Shown here one piece after another: positions 1 through 12,590 of a DNA stretch of 64,000 nucleotides. The stretch is from Gautieria morchelliformis. Its lineage: Eukaryota; Basidiomycota; Agaricomycetes; Gomphales; Gomphaceae. The DNA lies in the NCBI GenBank assembly GCA_015179125.1, contig WHVA01000184.1, positions 124,001 through 188,000 on the forward strand. The letters run 5' to 3'. The notes beneath the pieces are model-generated. The model made no database searches and was not told where the DNA came from. It was given only the letters and a program-made list of their open reading frames with translations. Position 1 is the stretch's first letter. Each line of letters begins with the position of its first letter. Position numbers and translations under genes: made by a program.

Positions 1-572
1 CGTCCATGGGGCAATGTGCAGCATCAAAGACCGGCTTCACCTTCTTGTTGAAGACAGACATGGCCTTTCCCTAAAAATGGTCAGCACGTCTTCTCTATCA
101 GACTACGCAGACGCACGGATCCGCCATGGGGATTGATCATGATTTTCAGTCTACGTTTGGGCTGGCAGCCTGCCACCGAGTAAGATTAAGGTACAATTAA
201 GATAAGCCGCGGCGCCGTTACCCTCGTACGCCCCCTGCATGAGAGCACTGGTCCAGCCTCTGGCGGTCTCCTTCTCCGCCGGATCGAAGGTCCCTTCCGC
301 CGTGTAAAGTGCTAAACCCTTTCTCCGTTTGCGCAAGAGCGAAATCCGAAGCATGTGCTCCTCAGCAACCTCTGCCCACAGCACCTGCTCTAGAAAACAT
401 TCCACCTTCAATCCGCCTGCCGAGCAGTCAACATGGACCAACGTGCTGGAAGAAACAAGGCTTGCTAACCAGGCTCGTTGACGATGAGTGTGGTCTTGGA
501 GAAAGAGAGCACGACGTCCCTTTTGTAGCGATCCACCACGACAAACCTGTCCGGGATCGGCGTGGACCCCAT
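1..572 (-). CDS. Sphingoid long-chain base kinase (LCB4/5, sphingosine kinase type), N-terminal part, cut by the window edge
   Basis: Phosphorylates sphingoid bases to their 1-phosphates at membranes. Three or more exons read leftwards from an ATG at 572. Exon 1 (about 572-470) encodes MGSTPIPDRFVVVDRYKRD and a following beta-strand-like stretch. Exon 2 (about 389-208) includes VLWAEVAEEHMLRISLL and a WTSALMQGAYEG segment typical of the region just before the kinase domain. A further exon gives RLKIMINPHGGS, followed after a short intron by GKAMSVFNKKVKPVFDAAHC. Together these form the diacylglycerol-kinase-type nucleotide-binding loop (NPxGGxGKA) and the start of the catalytic domain. The rest lies beyond position 1. 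It faces the methyltransferase at 727 head to head, leaving about 154 bp as a shared promoter. Family assignment is firm; LCB4 versus LCB5 cannot be told. Confidence 0.85.
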
Positions 573-726
573 GAGGGTATGAGCACAAAAGCAGTGACTA
601 CTTGTTGATAGCAGAGAGAAAGTGACGGTGAGGCATCAGAATGGGAAGACGGCCTGCGCTAGCCTGAGCTGCGGTTTGCCGAGAGCCGGTCCCTGTATCG
701 AATCTCAGCTTGGAGCCCCGCTCCGC

Positions 727-1818
727 ATGTCTCCCGTCCACAGCGTCGCCCAGGCGGGCTTCGGCAAAGGAACGAACGAGCTCTATGATAGGTTTGCGCT
801 CTACAGCACACCCTGTGTGCTGACTATGCTGAAGTACACCATCCTGCCGTTGTGATATCCAGAGCCAGGCCGTCCTATCCTGCGTCTGCCCTGACAGCAA
901 TTCGATCTGCCATGCTTTCATCTCCGCCTTTCAATGTGCTCGAGTGAGCCGTTCCCGTCATCATTCCTTCCTATGGTCTGAATCGGTCAGCTAGAGTGGG
1001 GTCCGGCACGGGCATATTCACAAGAGCGTTTCTGTCCCATCCAGAGTGGTCTTCAGCCGTGCGCGAACATCGTGCTGTTGAGCCGAGTATGTCGCTTGTT
1101 GCCTCCCATCTCTGTAATTGGTATCCATCATTTCGTGAGGTGAGGGAATGAGAGCCCAGTTCTCCCAGACCGTCCAAGACTCGAGGGTGTCCGTGCGAGA
1201 AGGAACCTTTGAGACGACCCTCGTCCCCGATGGTTGGGCCGACCTTGTCGTCGTAGGTAAGAATACAGCATACTCGCCTTGACATCCAACAAACCGTTTC
1301 CTTTAGCTCAGGCGTTCCATTGGTGTCCGGACTATGACAAAGCTATGGCTGAATTTAACCGAGCTTTAGCCCCCAACGGACGCGCCGTGTTCATTTGGAA
1401 CTTAGAGGGTGCGCTCTCCTCCCCTCGCATTTCACCGCTGGTATATCCTTGAGTAGATTCTGCGACTGCTTGGGTTCGTCAAGTCCGTCAAACCGTCGAG
1501 GCGTTCGAGGGGGGGACTCCTCAGTACAGGCTGGGTCTCTGGCGAAAGACCTTCCAGACACCGTCTTACCTCAAATATTTCGAGCCGCCCGAGGAGATGA
1601 TTTTCAAGCACATTATCACAGGCTCGCTCACACGTGTCCTAGATCGTGTCTACAGCAAGAGCTTCATCGCGATCAGCTCTAATGAAACCAAGGAGCAAAT
1701 TGGCAAGCAGGTGAAGGAAATTGTAGACCGAGGTGACGACAAGGTGTGGCTTGACCAGAAGCAAGGCACCTTCGAATATCCTTATATCAACACGGTCATC
1801 GTCATGAGGAAGAAATAG
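727..1818 (+). CDS. SAM-dependent class I methyltransferase (Methyltransf_11-like)
   Basis: Six exons join cleanly: about 727-791, 863-943, 995-1086, 1140-1256, 1307-1408 and 1457-1818, giving about 272 residues. The N terminus MSPVHSVAQAGFGKGTNELYDR leads into RARPSYP, a motif of a fungal methyltransferase family. Motif I is VLEVGSGTGIFTRAF (SAM-binding Gly-rich loop). The acidic motif follows as EPSEGMR, then VPDGWADLVV and AQAFHWCPDYDKAMAEFNR. The C terminus has PQYRLGLWRKTF, YSKSFIAI, DDKVWLD and EYPYINTVIVMRKK. The substrate is unknown; this family is often annotated from sequence only. The third exon begins at the acceptor ending at 994, which restores the LEVGSGTG reading frame. The next gene downstream is convergent, with 177 bp between the stops. 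Confidence 0.9.
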
Positions 1819-1995
1819 ATAACTATGTCGCGACTTGCACAATTAGAGTGCATCATCGAAACTTGACAATATATGGGGTTTTCGGCGCACTCTTGCACGC
1901 AATTTGCTTTCTGTGGGTAGATTAAAGTACTTAAAATTTCTGAATACTACGTGGTGCAAGACCAATCCGAGATTGCACATGTCCGAATGAATCAC

Positions 1996-4900
1996 CTAAT
2001 TAATTGCAATTACACAGGCTTTCGAATAAAAAGAGGGGATGGATTGTTGTCCGATAGGTCCGAGGAAAAAGTGCGAGGCAAGATGAAGAGGTAAATGCAA
2101 AGGGAATGCTAGAAAGTGCAGTATAGCATAATTCACTAGTCCATGATCTATTTTGATATAATAAAGCAGACAACAAAGCGTGATCATGGCCGGGCTGGAA
2201 AAGGAGTGTAAGAAATGTAGTTCCTGCGCAAGTGGGGGCGACGCACATAGCTGTTCTTTCCGATAGAACCAGAAGTAACCGATGACGATGATGATCTGGC
2301 ACACCCTGCAATGCAGGTCGTTAGTATCCACAAGCAAGAACAATGAGCCGAGACTGACATGGCGATCCAGAATGGCGCGGAGGCCATCGGGCTACCCTTT
2401 AGACCGCCTGTAAAGGTATTAGAGGTGGGTATACCACCAAGTGAATGGTCCTTACTAGAGAAATCCCACTTGGCCGCATCAGGGAACACACTACCCGGCC
2501 CCACGCGATTAGGCGCTGTAGCTCGTGCGACCATAACACACACTGATCCAATGGCCTGGGCAAATGCCAGAGTTGCGCATACGTGGAGACGCGAAAGTGT
2601 CTATACCATGCCATATTAGCTAGCATTATTACATAAACAATCCACTTACCTGCAACAAGATCATCCCTAAGCCCACGCCCTGGATGGCATCAAGCACCCC
2701 TAGCCAAAGCCACAGCGATGTGCCAAGGTAAGGACCTGCCGTTCCGGCCCACGGGATGTAGAGTGCCAGAGATGATGTGCCCCATAACATCTAAAACATG
2801 GTGAGTGGTGAACGGATGACTACCAGAAAATATGTACCTGGCACCAACGCGGAGCACCGAGACCTACAGCAAATACAGGCAGAAGCCACGTGTGGGTCTT
2901 GCTGAAGTAGGTCAGGATCCAAAGCATAACTCCCCAAACAACAACAAAAAAGGTGATGATAAGAGCGAGAATGACCAATTTTGGAATCGGAGCACTCCAT
3001 AGGAATGACCAGTTTCGACCGTACGGCTACAAGAACTAATGTTAGTTGGGTTAATCAAAAACAAACCCATAACTCACCCCGCTGAGCCAGTAGTCACGGA
3101 GTATCTCCGAGGCTAAGAACCTACACAGCGCCGTGAGCAACGTTGGTGTACAAATTTAGAGACCTTCACATACCAGAGGACCAATTTGCGACGGAAAAGC
3201 GTTTTGAGGAAGCTGGGCACCTTGGGGGGGACCTGTCGGTAGTATTCTATAGATAACAGCATCAGCGGAATTCGGCTGAGAATACACCAGTACTTACCAG
3301 GCAGACCTCTGAGAAGTAACCAAAAGAAGGTCACGCTCATGAGAGCGAGAGGCCATAAAATGAGAACGATCCACCATGGAGGCGACGTGTTGGGTAACGC
3401 CCCACTGAGCGAGTTTCCCCAATACCACAGTGCTGCCACCCAGATTTGCTGCGAGCCCTGCACGATACAAGCCCGTAAGGTCCATACCTCGGTTGCTGCG
3501 CCCTACAGTACCGTCAGCATCGAGCCATCTGCAATCATACATACAAGTAACACATACAGCCTCTTCACCAAAGTTGAGACCGAAGTACAAAAACGCCGCA
3601 GCGGAGGCCACTGCGTAACACCACGTAGCCACGTCCGTGATAATCTGATGACTTGGTTTGAAAACGCTCGAAACTGAGGGTAGTCCAATGAGGAAAAATG
3701 CTAAGGCATAGAAAATCCAAGGGAAAGCAAGGACATAGATGGACGGCCTAAGACGGAATAGACTATACCAGACCGCTGATGCCACCAAGAAAACACCCCC
3801 GAGAACATAGAGCTGCAGGTTATTTTGCCAGTTTTGACCAGACAACAATGTGATTTGGAAACTGGTGGCACCTAGCATCTATGGAAAAGCTGTGTAAATA
3901 TAGAATTCAAACTAGAGATGCACAATAGCTAACCTGGCCGAGTGCTAGAATAATCGTATACAAAGGCCATCCAGCGATTTCCCGTTGCAGGGCAACTTGC
4001 AGCCTGGACATCACTACGCCATCTGAGGCAGGATCCCGGTTCATCAGAGGTCCATTGTACTCGTGGGTGTTAAAGGCCGTAGCTCCCTCGACAGTGCCGT
4101 CGTAGTGAACAGACGAAAAGCCAGTCGGTGCTGGACAAATGTGAGAATGGCCATACCACCTGAAACAACAACGACGACGTACAAGATGGTCGTGAATCGT
4201 CAACTGAGTCACGCTGGGATGACCGGATGCTAGCCGCACTTGAGAGTTTGTCCCTGCGTACTCTGTCAAAGAACTTCTCTTCGCTCTTTGTCAAGAATTT
4301 TTCGATGGAAAGGTCACCCTTGGAGTTATCCGTAGAAAGATCTTGCAGCTTATGGACAAAGTCTTGCACAACTTCGCCATCTGCATCGGTGAACTAGACA
4401 TAACAAATGTAATCAATAATAGAAATGAAATCCTTCGGAGAACACACCGTTGCGATGGCCTTGTTGAGAGGCGAATCTGATTTCTCATCCACGATTGACG
4501 AAATGGATTCGACGGAGGAGACACGGGAATGCGGTCCAAAGGGTCGGTTGGGTACTGAGGATGCGTCTAAGAAGGGATCTGCAACGTGCTTCTGGTCTCT
4601 CGCAATTTGCCGGTTTGCTCGAGCAAGGAAGCCGCCGTAGTCCTCTGGACGTGATTCGGTGCCGTCTCTCGAATGAGAAAAATAATCGTCTTCAGAAACA
4701 TCTGTGCTAATAGAGCCCCTTCGGCGTAGTCGGGGAGCCGTTAAATAGTCGCCTTGAGCTGTCAAAGTGTCTTGACTCCACTGTCCAGGTGATCCCGGTG
4801 AAGCAGGACTAGCAACGGGTGAGTGGCCACCAGGACTATCCCATGGTGAATGGGCCATATCTGACGCATCCTCGGGATTCCAATCTTCGACTTCCATTCC

Positions 4901-7900
4901 TGCCACTGGCACATTATGGGTCCGACCATCGGCAGGACGCCAGGCATTTGCAGCGGCGACGCCACGACTGGTCAAAACGCTTCGACTGTGGAAATCTTCC
5001 ATTCGCTGGCGCCATTCAACAACGGGGAACCGCTGAACGGCTGAGCGAGCCCGTAATATGGCACGTTCTTCATCTGTGGACTTCAAAGCCATCTTGATAG
5101 TTTTCGTGAGCTGCGACAGCATATGTGCCGTCGAACTGGACTCGACGGGGAACCACTACACAGGGTTGATCAACCAATGACTTGTGAGCTAGACGATAGC
5201 TTACCCAGCCAGGCATCAGACCTAGACCACCGAGTCTGCTGCCAACACCAAGGGCACCTTTCCTTCCGAACTCTACCGCCACCAAGCCGAAAGGCTCATC
5301 GCGCGAGGGAATGAGCGCGAAATCAGCTCCACTGAACAAATATGGCGGCAACGCTGTAAACTCAGGTTTGGAGTAAACACGGTCCGGATACATCTCCATT
5401 AAACGAGCTAACTTCTCCGCAGCGAAACGACCATATAGATCTATGACTGGGCCAACGGTAATCAGTTGGATGGAGGGTTTCTTCGACAAGCTAAGGGATA
5501 TCGTGGATTTACGTCATACAAATCAGTACAAGTCTAACACACTCACAGTGATGGCATGACATCCGCGATCAAGTCAACGCCTTTCTGTTTCGACCATCGG
5601 CCTACAAACACGAACAAATCAGACTTGGGATCCTGTTTGATACCTGCCCATTCTTGTGCTTGGCGTTTGAGTTCCGGGCGGGCAGCCTCGGCGGCTTGAT
5701 CAATTTGGATGTGCGCTAGATCAACCGGCTTTTCGTCCAAAGCTTCAATGTCACTCGGATCCGGATTGGGCAATGAATCTACGTGCTTGAGAGTCCAAAG
5801 AGCAGGATACCTCGCCCAACTACGTTTGCCATATTTATCTGAGACACCTGCTACACCGATACTCTTTTGATGAACGCTGATAAAGGAAGCACCCGCATGT
5901 AATAAGTTGAAGGTGTTACCAAATTGAACGTATTTTTGGCAATGTTCCTTGCTGATGTTGAACGCGGAACACACTTCCTTTAGCTCCTCTTTGGTTCGTA
6001 AGGGCCACAACCCTTGAAACTCGGCGTTGTGCAAGGAGAGACAAACCGGCAGAACCTTTGGTAGCAAATAAATCGGCGCGAGAGCCCCATGATAATCGTT
6101 GATGTGGTAAATGTCAATAGTTGGGTAACGTCGTACGGTGGCTGCAATCGCTTGGTTCCATGTCGAATAGAAGATGGCCGAGCTCAAGTCGTCCATACGA
6201 GCGGGGTAAGGGTCGGCCTTGGTCTGTGCGCGGAATACTGGGCTGTCAAGGAGAATGTAGGTGATGTTGTCGAGGACATGTGTTTCAACTTCAATCAAGT
6301 AAGGCTCCCCGAAGATGATAACCTCAATGGGGTCAGCGGGGTCCCCGGGAGGATACTCGATGTCTTTAACCTTGGGCACAACCCAAACCAGATCCACGTC
6401 TGTCATAGCCTTACCCATGAGAGATGACATGACTCCAAGACCTCCAATCTTGACTTTGAGTTTCCAATCTATTATCTCGTATTCCAACGTTGCAATGATA
6501 ACCTGTCGCCGTTTGCCTTTGAGTTCCGGCCACCCTATTACTTCGCCGGTGTATTTGTGCCCTCCAGTGGACGGGGCCTCATTATTCAGAGTAGACACCT
6601 TCTCCCCGCCCTTCGAGAGCCCACCGATAATAGGAAAATAACTAGACTTTTCCTTCGGTTTCATGCCCCACTGGTTGTAACGAATACCGTAGAACGACCA
6701 CCTGAAGACTAGAACAGCGAATGTGCCTGTGATGAGAGGGATAGCGAGCAGGAGCGCATACATGACGGCGCCAACGACAGAGAGGCCGCGAGGCTCCAAG
6801 GACCAAGCTAGCGTGGAGTCGTCCACCACCAAAGCCCAAGCAAGATGAGGATGGGGCGGGGCGGACAAATTCAAATAGTTGGGCGCAGCGGAATTTGGCG
6901 GAAGACGATCCATCACACCATCACCATCCGTATCACCGTAGAAGTAATTATCGAACCCAAAGACATTCAGCTGAACGAACGTCGGCCAAGCCGACATGAT
7001 CTCGAGTTCCCATTTACCGTCCGCGGTTAGTTGCATCTGGGAGCTAATCCCATTGTCGAATCCCCAGGTATTGAATGGGCCACGCGCAAGGAATTGTGGA
7101 ACACGACGCTGCCATTGCGAACTGCGATCTGCGTGGACGACCTGAGCTGAGGAGGTTATGTGAGATGACCAATCTATTCCCATATGGATTTAGCAGGTAA
7201 AACCATTGATGCAAGCGTAAGACGAACATTGAACAATGATATGCTGGCCCTGCCAGAACAAACCCGACTGGTCGAACGTGCTCGTAGCGATTGTGGTGAC
7301 ATCCTCCCAGGGAGTCCAGGTCGACCAGTTCTGCCCATAATCCCAAGAGAAACGTATAAGCTCAGCACCCAACGCCTTGTGGGTGAACGTATAGTTGCCG
7401 TTAGAAAATCCGAATGCCGAATTGTCGTAATCCGCGTCAGGGAAGACCATAACATTGTCGGACAAGCCCTTACGGAGCAGGAGAGTATCAATTGACTGTA
7501 AGGGAAGCGCTTAGAACGTAGCATCGAGATAAGAGAGAACAACATACACCCGTGTTTGCAGTGCCGTCTTGAGTGGCAACGTTGCTCACGGACAGTTGGA
7601 GAATACCGTCGGGAACATTGGTCAGTGTGCCCGCCCACGACCACGCGGAGGTCTGAGAGCCAGGGATAAGAGCCGGATCTGGATTCTGCACGGCACCACA
7701 CTTGATGCTATTCGGGTCCACGGTCACATTTCCGCCCTTGCCCGAGGAAGACATTTGGAAGGTAAGGCCGTTGGTGAGGCTGTTGCAATCCATCGCGATA
7801 TTGTACTCAAACGATACGTCGATGTTCGTAGCATTCGGATCGCCAGCCACTGCCAGGATACGATGGTCATGGCCCGGGCTGAATTTGGTCATCATAGGCA

Positions 7901-10418
7901 AGGGAGGTACCCAAGATGTCTGAGGAACAAGCGCCTTAAAGCTGTATGGTTCGAGTGTCAGCTGTGGCAAGCAACCTGTGAAAGGGGGCAGGCTGTTGTT
8001 GAAAAACGAGGAGAGGGAATCTTGGAGCTGATAAGTTTCATAGGGGGCAAAGAGATTGCGAACCGTTGTCCCAGATTGATAGGGAGACGAGATCCACAGC
8101 GTGCTGTTACAGTCAAACTGATAGTCTTGCGTCGAGTTCTCATTAGTGTAGATGAGCCATATCTGGTCTGTATGGTTTCCTTGGAAGTTCTGAACATTGG
8201 CAATGCCGGCCCGGGAGGCAGACCACCATCCCAGCTCCGTCTGCGTTTGATTAGAACCAGGAAGTTGTTCAAAGTGCGTCCAATTGCCACGTTGCACCAA
8301 ATCGAGTCCGTCCTGAAGAGCTGGATACACGGAACGAAGGTAGTTGAAATGCGCCATCATGCGACGGGTAGCCGAGGTTGGGTCGAAGTGGTCAAGACTA
8401 TTCCAGTCATCCTCGCATCCCAAGAGAGCCTTCTCAAGTTGCATGTTGAAATATTGGTCTGATCCCAATTTATAGCACCCATGCCTTTGCCAAGCCTTTG
8501 TACTGCTCATCGGCTGACGTCTGATGGCACACAGGTCAGTATAGTACGCCAGGGCTGGCGCAAGTCACTCACCCGAAAAGATAATTTGACGCGCCATTAT
8601 CATACAGATAGAAATTCTGTTCCTCTCCATAGTAATACTGGATAATCCCATGAGCTCAGTGGAATATATGAAGCAAGTGTTCGACTGACCAGTGGAATAC
8701 CCGGCATGAGTAGAGTGGTAATGAATGTTCCGAGTACAAGCCTCTGTGTTCCATTGACCAGCGACGGCCAACGGTACACATCGAAATTAGAGACACCATA
8801 CATGTGCCTTGGGTCCAAAAGGCCCGTGTCAGAATTCAAGAAGTCATTGTCAACCATCATCTCATTCCACGCAGTAATGAAATTGGTGCCGATATCAAAA
8901 GCGACCTCAAGGTTTCCGTCCATCCCAAGGAAACGCGTGAGAGAGCGGTAAATCGAGTAATGGAACGCAGCAGCGTCAAGAGCGGTGTTTGGGCTATTGC
9001 GCAAGAAGAATTGATCATCGGTCTTGGTGAGATTCGCTGCCTGAAGAAAGCCAGGGGGCCTTTGGGTTGGCGTGCGACCACGACCACTAATAGCTTACAG
9101 TTAATCGCAAACACTCGGCTGTTGATGGCAAACACGTACATATACAGCGAACCAAACGTATCTCCTCCGGTGATTTCACCGACGACGAAGAAGTTGTTCT
9201 TTCCGACTGCAGCGGCACAGGCCTTGGTGGATGTGGTCCAACTAGCAATAGCATCTAGCGTGATTTGCGTCGCCTTATCGACACGAATTCCATCAATGTC
9301 GAGAGCTTTGATAGTCAGGCAAGAATACTTCTGGATCTTCTGCATGACATTCGGGTCCCATTCACGCAAACGATCCTGGACAGAGGCAAACTTGGAGAGT
9401 TGACGTTGCCAGTCGGGGTGGACACCAAAAGCTTCCATATCACCGAACTGATCGAACTCGGAAGTGTAACAACCATTGACTTGAACAGAGGCAGGATCCA
9501 CTTCTGTGCCGTCATCTGACCAAAATGTAGGTGGTCTACAAGAACTGTTCCAGGTGTTGTCGATCTAGAGGCACTCAGCAATGAGAAGAAGAGCACAGAT
9601 GATGCCATACCGTGAAATCGGGATAGGTGTCTAAACCCCATGGTGCGAATTCCGGCCTCTTCCATGCAGTTTGATACTGATCGGTAGAAAATGGAGTGGA
9701 CGTGTTGAGATGGCTATGAGGGGGTGTCATCACGTGCTTCTAACGTACTGCGACTGGCAGAAGGGGGACCTACCCAACGAAACCAATGAAGTCAGCCATT
9801 GTTCCTACGGTAAAGTCCATCATGATGTACATGCCCCGGGCATGTATCGCATCAACGAGGCTACGCCAATCATTCGTGTTGCCCCAGTGAGGATCGACCA
9901 AACTAAAGTCGATGACGGAGTAACCTTGACACGAGATAGTTATACGGATTGGGAATACAAAAAGAGAGAAATAAGTGCTGACTGTCTGCTTGCCAGGGCA
10001 TATTCAAGAAACCTGTGCCAGCAATGAAGATGCCTCGTATGCCCATGCCATGGAGATAGTCGAGTCTGCTCTCGAGACCCTTGAGGTCACCGCCATATCT
10101 GAGGCCAGTCTCCCGCCAGTCATTCTCGAAGGCTGTCTTGAAAAAGTCATTGTTAGTTGGATCTCCATCTGCGAACTTGTCGAGAAGAAGGGTGTAGAAG
10201 GGCAAAGTCCGCCAATTCGTGGGAGACGGTGTGTAGGTGGTGTTGGGCCTGGAAGTGTCGTATTCGAGCACGGACTGGGCATTCTGGTTCGTGTTGAGAT
10301 TGTAAGGAACAAGGTCAGCACGATAGGCGATCGCGGCGACTTGTGTGGCGAAGAAGGAGACTAGCGTTAGAGAGAGCCATGGAGGCATGGACCATCCCGA
10401 GACTAATGGCAGATGCAT
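1996..10418 (-). CDS. ags1: Cell wall alpha-1,3-glucan synthase (Ags1/Mok1 family), multi-exon
   Basis: Makes alpha-1,3-glucan of the cell wall at the plasma membrane from UDP-glucose. The ATG at 10418 starts a signal peptide ([19 protein letters not shown]). An extracellular amylase-like (GH13) domain follows, about 10.3-8.5 kb. It holds [18 protein letters not shown], the nucleophile motif DGIRVDKA (near 9.28 kb), the acid/base motif [11 protein letters not shown] and [15 protein letters not shown] beta-rich region with many N-glycosylation sites leads to a membrane segment near 6.75 kb. The intracellular GT5 domain has [18 protein letters not shown] near 6.4 kb, [16 protein letters not shown] near 5.6 kb and the E-x7-E motif in [17 protein letters not shown] near 5.3 kb. 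A Ser-rich linker (5.1-4.1 kb) precedes the multi-pass region (about 4.0-2.2 kb), ending [19 protein letters not shown]. Many introns of about 50-60 nt were not all placed. The reading frame continues some 80 residues past the usual C terminus. Confidence 0.95.
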
Positions 10419-11964
10419 GCCTAGCGTTGAGTGGCAATAGAGGAACTGGAAAGGAAATTGTGGACGTCGCGCAGTGCCGTGAGGTAGTAGAAAGGTATAA
10501 AATCTAAGAAGGGAAATCTAACAGGTAAGATAGACAGTCATACAGTACTTAGAAGGATGGAGAAGGGCAAGCGAATATTAATAGTAACTCAAGCGGCAGG
10601 GGCTCGGCTTGGCTACCACGAGTACCGGCTACTGGACTTGCTTGATCGGCCCGCCAAAGAAATTCTGGACCACCACCTATCTCGATATCTCGCCTATATA
10701 TCCAACGCTAATCCAAGACAACTCTAATTGCTCATCTATCAAGCTCGCTCGACCTTTCCGTTATTTTCTTCACACTACTGGTCGCTGTTGCTACCGTAGC
10801 TGGTGTCATCAATCCGACATCCTTTGTTACACAGGGATCAGTCACAAGTCAAGGATTGCTGTACTCTTGCGCGCATTACTCTACCATCACGTATCACGGA
10901 ATCAACATCAGTCTCGCCTGACAGTGCCTGGCTTGTTCCAGGTGGTAGTTGGCGATGTCTAGAGCTGCCTTGATTCGGAATATCCGGCGACGTAGGGCGC
11001 CCTCGATGGCTATCCGTCAGATATATTGGACCTGTGTCAAATCTCCAACAGCACGTAGGATGCTTTCCAGGCTTATCATCATCTCCGTCACCATTTAGGG
11101 TACGGAAAGATTTCGGGCCTCCACCTCAGAAACACCCTGAGACCCTGTCTTAAAAGGCTACCTTCTAGCAGTTTACGAGAGCCCCCGGCGCGATGCACAC
11201 ATCAACAGCATCTTCCGAAGCTCTACCGCGCACACAAGACGTCATTGAATTGCGCCCAACCTGGGCTGCCAGTCTGGGCGGTTCTGACCTCACTCGCGCT
11301 GGCAAGGCAGGGTGTTCGGTGGACGTCGCCGCGCACTGACGAGCGCGCGCAGGGTCGGGCGGTTGACCCCTGAAGCGAAACGAGCGCCGTGAACAGGCAG
11401 TGAGTAACGCGTTTTATGACGGCTCCCGCAAAACAACCGGAGCCCCGGCGGCGTCACTGCAGGTGTGCACATGGTATTCTTATTGGGTAAGCAGCGCTGG
11501 GCCTGGGAAACGCGATGTCTGTGGGCTCTCACTATATCGATTTGTCGAAGTAGCTGCTACATACTTATGCAATAAAAATTATGGATAAAAAGGAGAATAC
11601 TTGGAAAACACAAGAGCCAAGATTCTGAATTACCTCAAAGTCCACGGCATCCCCTGTGGGCACTTGTGGACGCGACAGAATTTCTTCGCCAAATCACAGA
11701 GCCATGATGGATTCGCAACACGGCGTAGGTACCGGGTCAGTGCAGCTGCGGGATGACGATGGGGACCTTTCAAGTAAAGTAGGTCCGGCCTGTTCCGCGC
11801 AGAACGTGGTGTGACCTTTCCATTTATAGCTGATAGAGTGCTTGAACCGTGTGGGGCACAGATATTCGCTTTAGGAGCTACTCACCGACGATCTAACAAC
11901 ATATTCTCAAAATACTGCTGTCCTTCGCTTCCCGTCACGCTCTCGCCTCTGCCGGGTCTCGCAC
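10419..11964 (+). other. Gene-free stretch upstream of the glucan synthase
   Basis: No reading frame here resembles a known family on either strand. The part next to 10418 should carry the glucan synthase promoter. The region around 11.15-11.5 kb is noticeably GC-rich. No RNA gene or repeat was seen. Confidence 0.4.
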
Positions 11965-12298
11965 GTGCGCCTGACGGCGCGCTTAACGGAGGCGGGGCTT
12001 GATCGTTGGGCGCAGGACACGAATGGCGCACCATTTACGCAGGAAACCAAGGATGAGCTGCATGAATATTTTGACGTGACAAACAAAGGTCATCTGACGT
12101 GCGTGCGGCGCAGCAGTCCGGAGCAAGGCACTAACCGCCTGGATGACGTAGATTCAAGGGCTTCTTGCAGCTATACGCCCTACAGACAGAGAACGACGAA
12201 GAGGTGAGGCGATCCAATGCTAAACCTCCCGCTGGCAAGCTCACTGCGCACGTGTTAAGGAAACGTGGCAAGATCTCTCGAAGCACGGCGTCACCTGA
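11965..12298 (+). pseudogene. Remnant or short form of an EF-hand-like calcium-binding protein
   Basis: Three pieces join with good splice sites. The first (about 11965-12098) reads LTEAGLDRWAQDTNGAPFTQ and ends ..NKGHLT. The second (about 12150-12206) reads FKGFLQLYALQTENDEE. The third (from about 12259) reads ETWQDLSKHGVT and then stops at 12296-12298. From memory this order (DTNG.PF..ET..EL, LTFKGFLQ.Y.LQTENDEEETW.DL..HG) belongs to a fungal EF-hand/TPR-type protein that is much longer. No ATG-led upstream exon with the first EF-hand was found, and the stop falls inside a CCTGAA tandem repeat just where homologs continue. It is therefore either a truncated copy or a very short gene. Confidence 0.45.
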
Positions 12299-12317
12299 AC
12301 CTGAACCTGAACCTGAA
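12294..12317 (+). repeat. Four tandem CCTGAA units
   Basis: Perfect hexamer repeat. In the frame of the preceding EF-hand-like exon it gives alternating Thr and stop codons, so the first unit sets the stop of that fragment. Confidence 0.9.
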
Positions 12318-12590
12318 CATCTCCCCATGATACTGTATGCTTGTGTGAGAGACTACGAGTTGTTTGCGCACCTTCGGGTACGCATACCATACAGGGCCAT
12401 TACAAATCGGAGCCCCCAATTTCTCAAGCTACGCATGTTTGTAATCGAGGTTATTCATGGTCATATGAAGGAACGAGCGTGGTAAAAAGCGTTCGGCGCA
12501 GTATATTGAGTACCATCATGCACCTGTCCCGTCGCAGTGGCAAAACTTCAGAGCATGTCTACCGAGTTGGTTAGAAGATGTTGTGCTTCT

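Noticed and set aside
7569-8462. Long + strand open frame of 297 codons
   Set aside because: It lies opposite the glucan synthase exon with many conserved motifs; the + frame has no family-like pattern and is a shadow.
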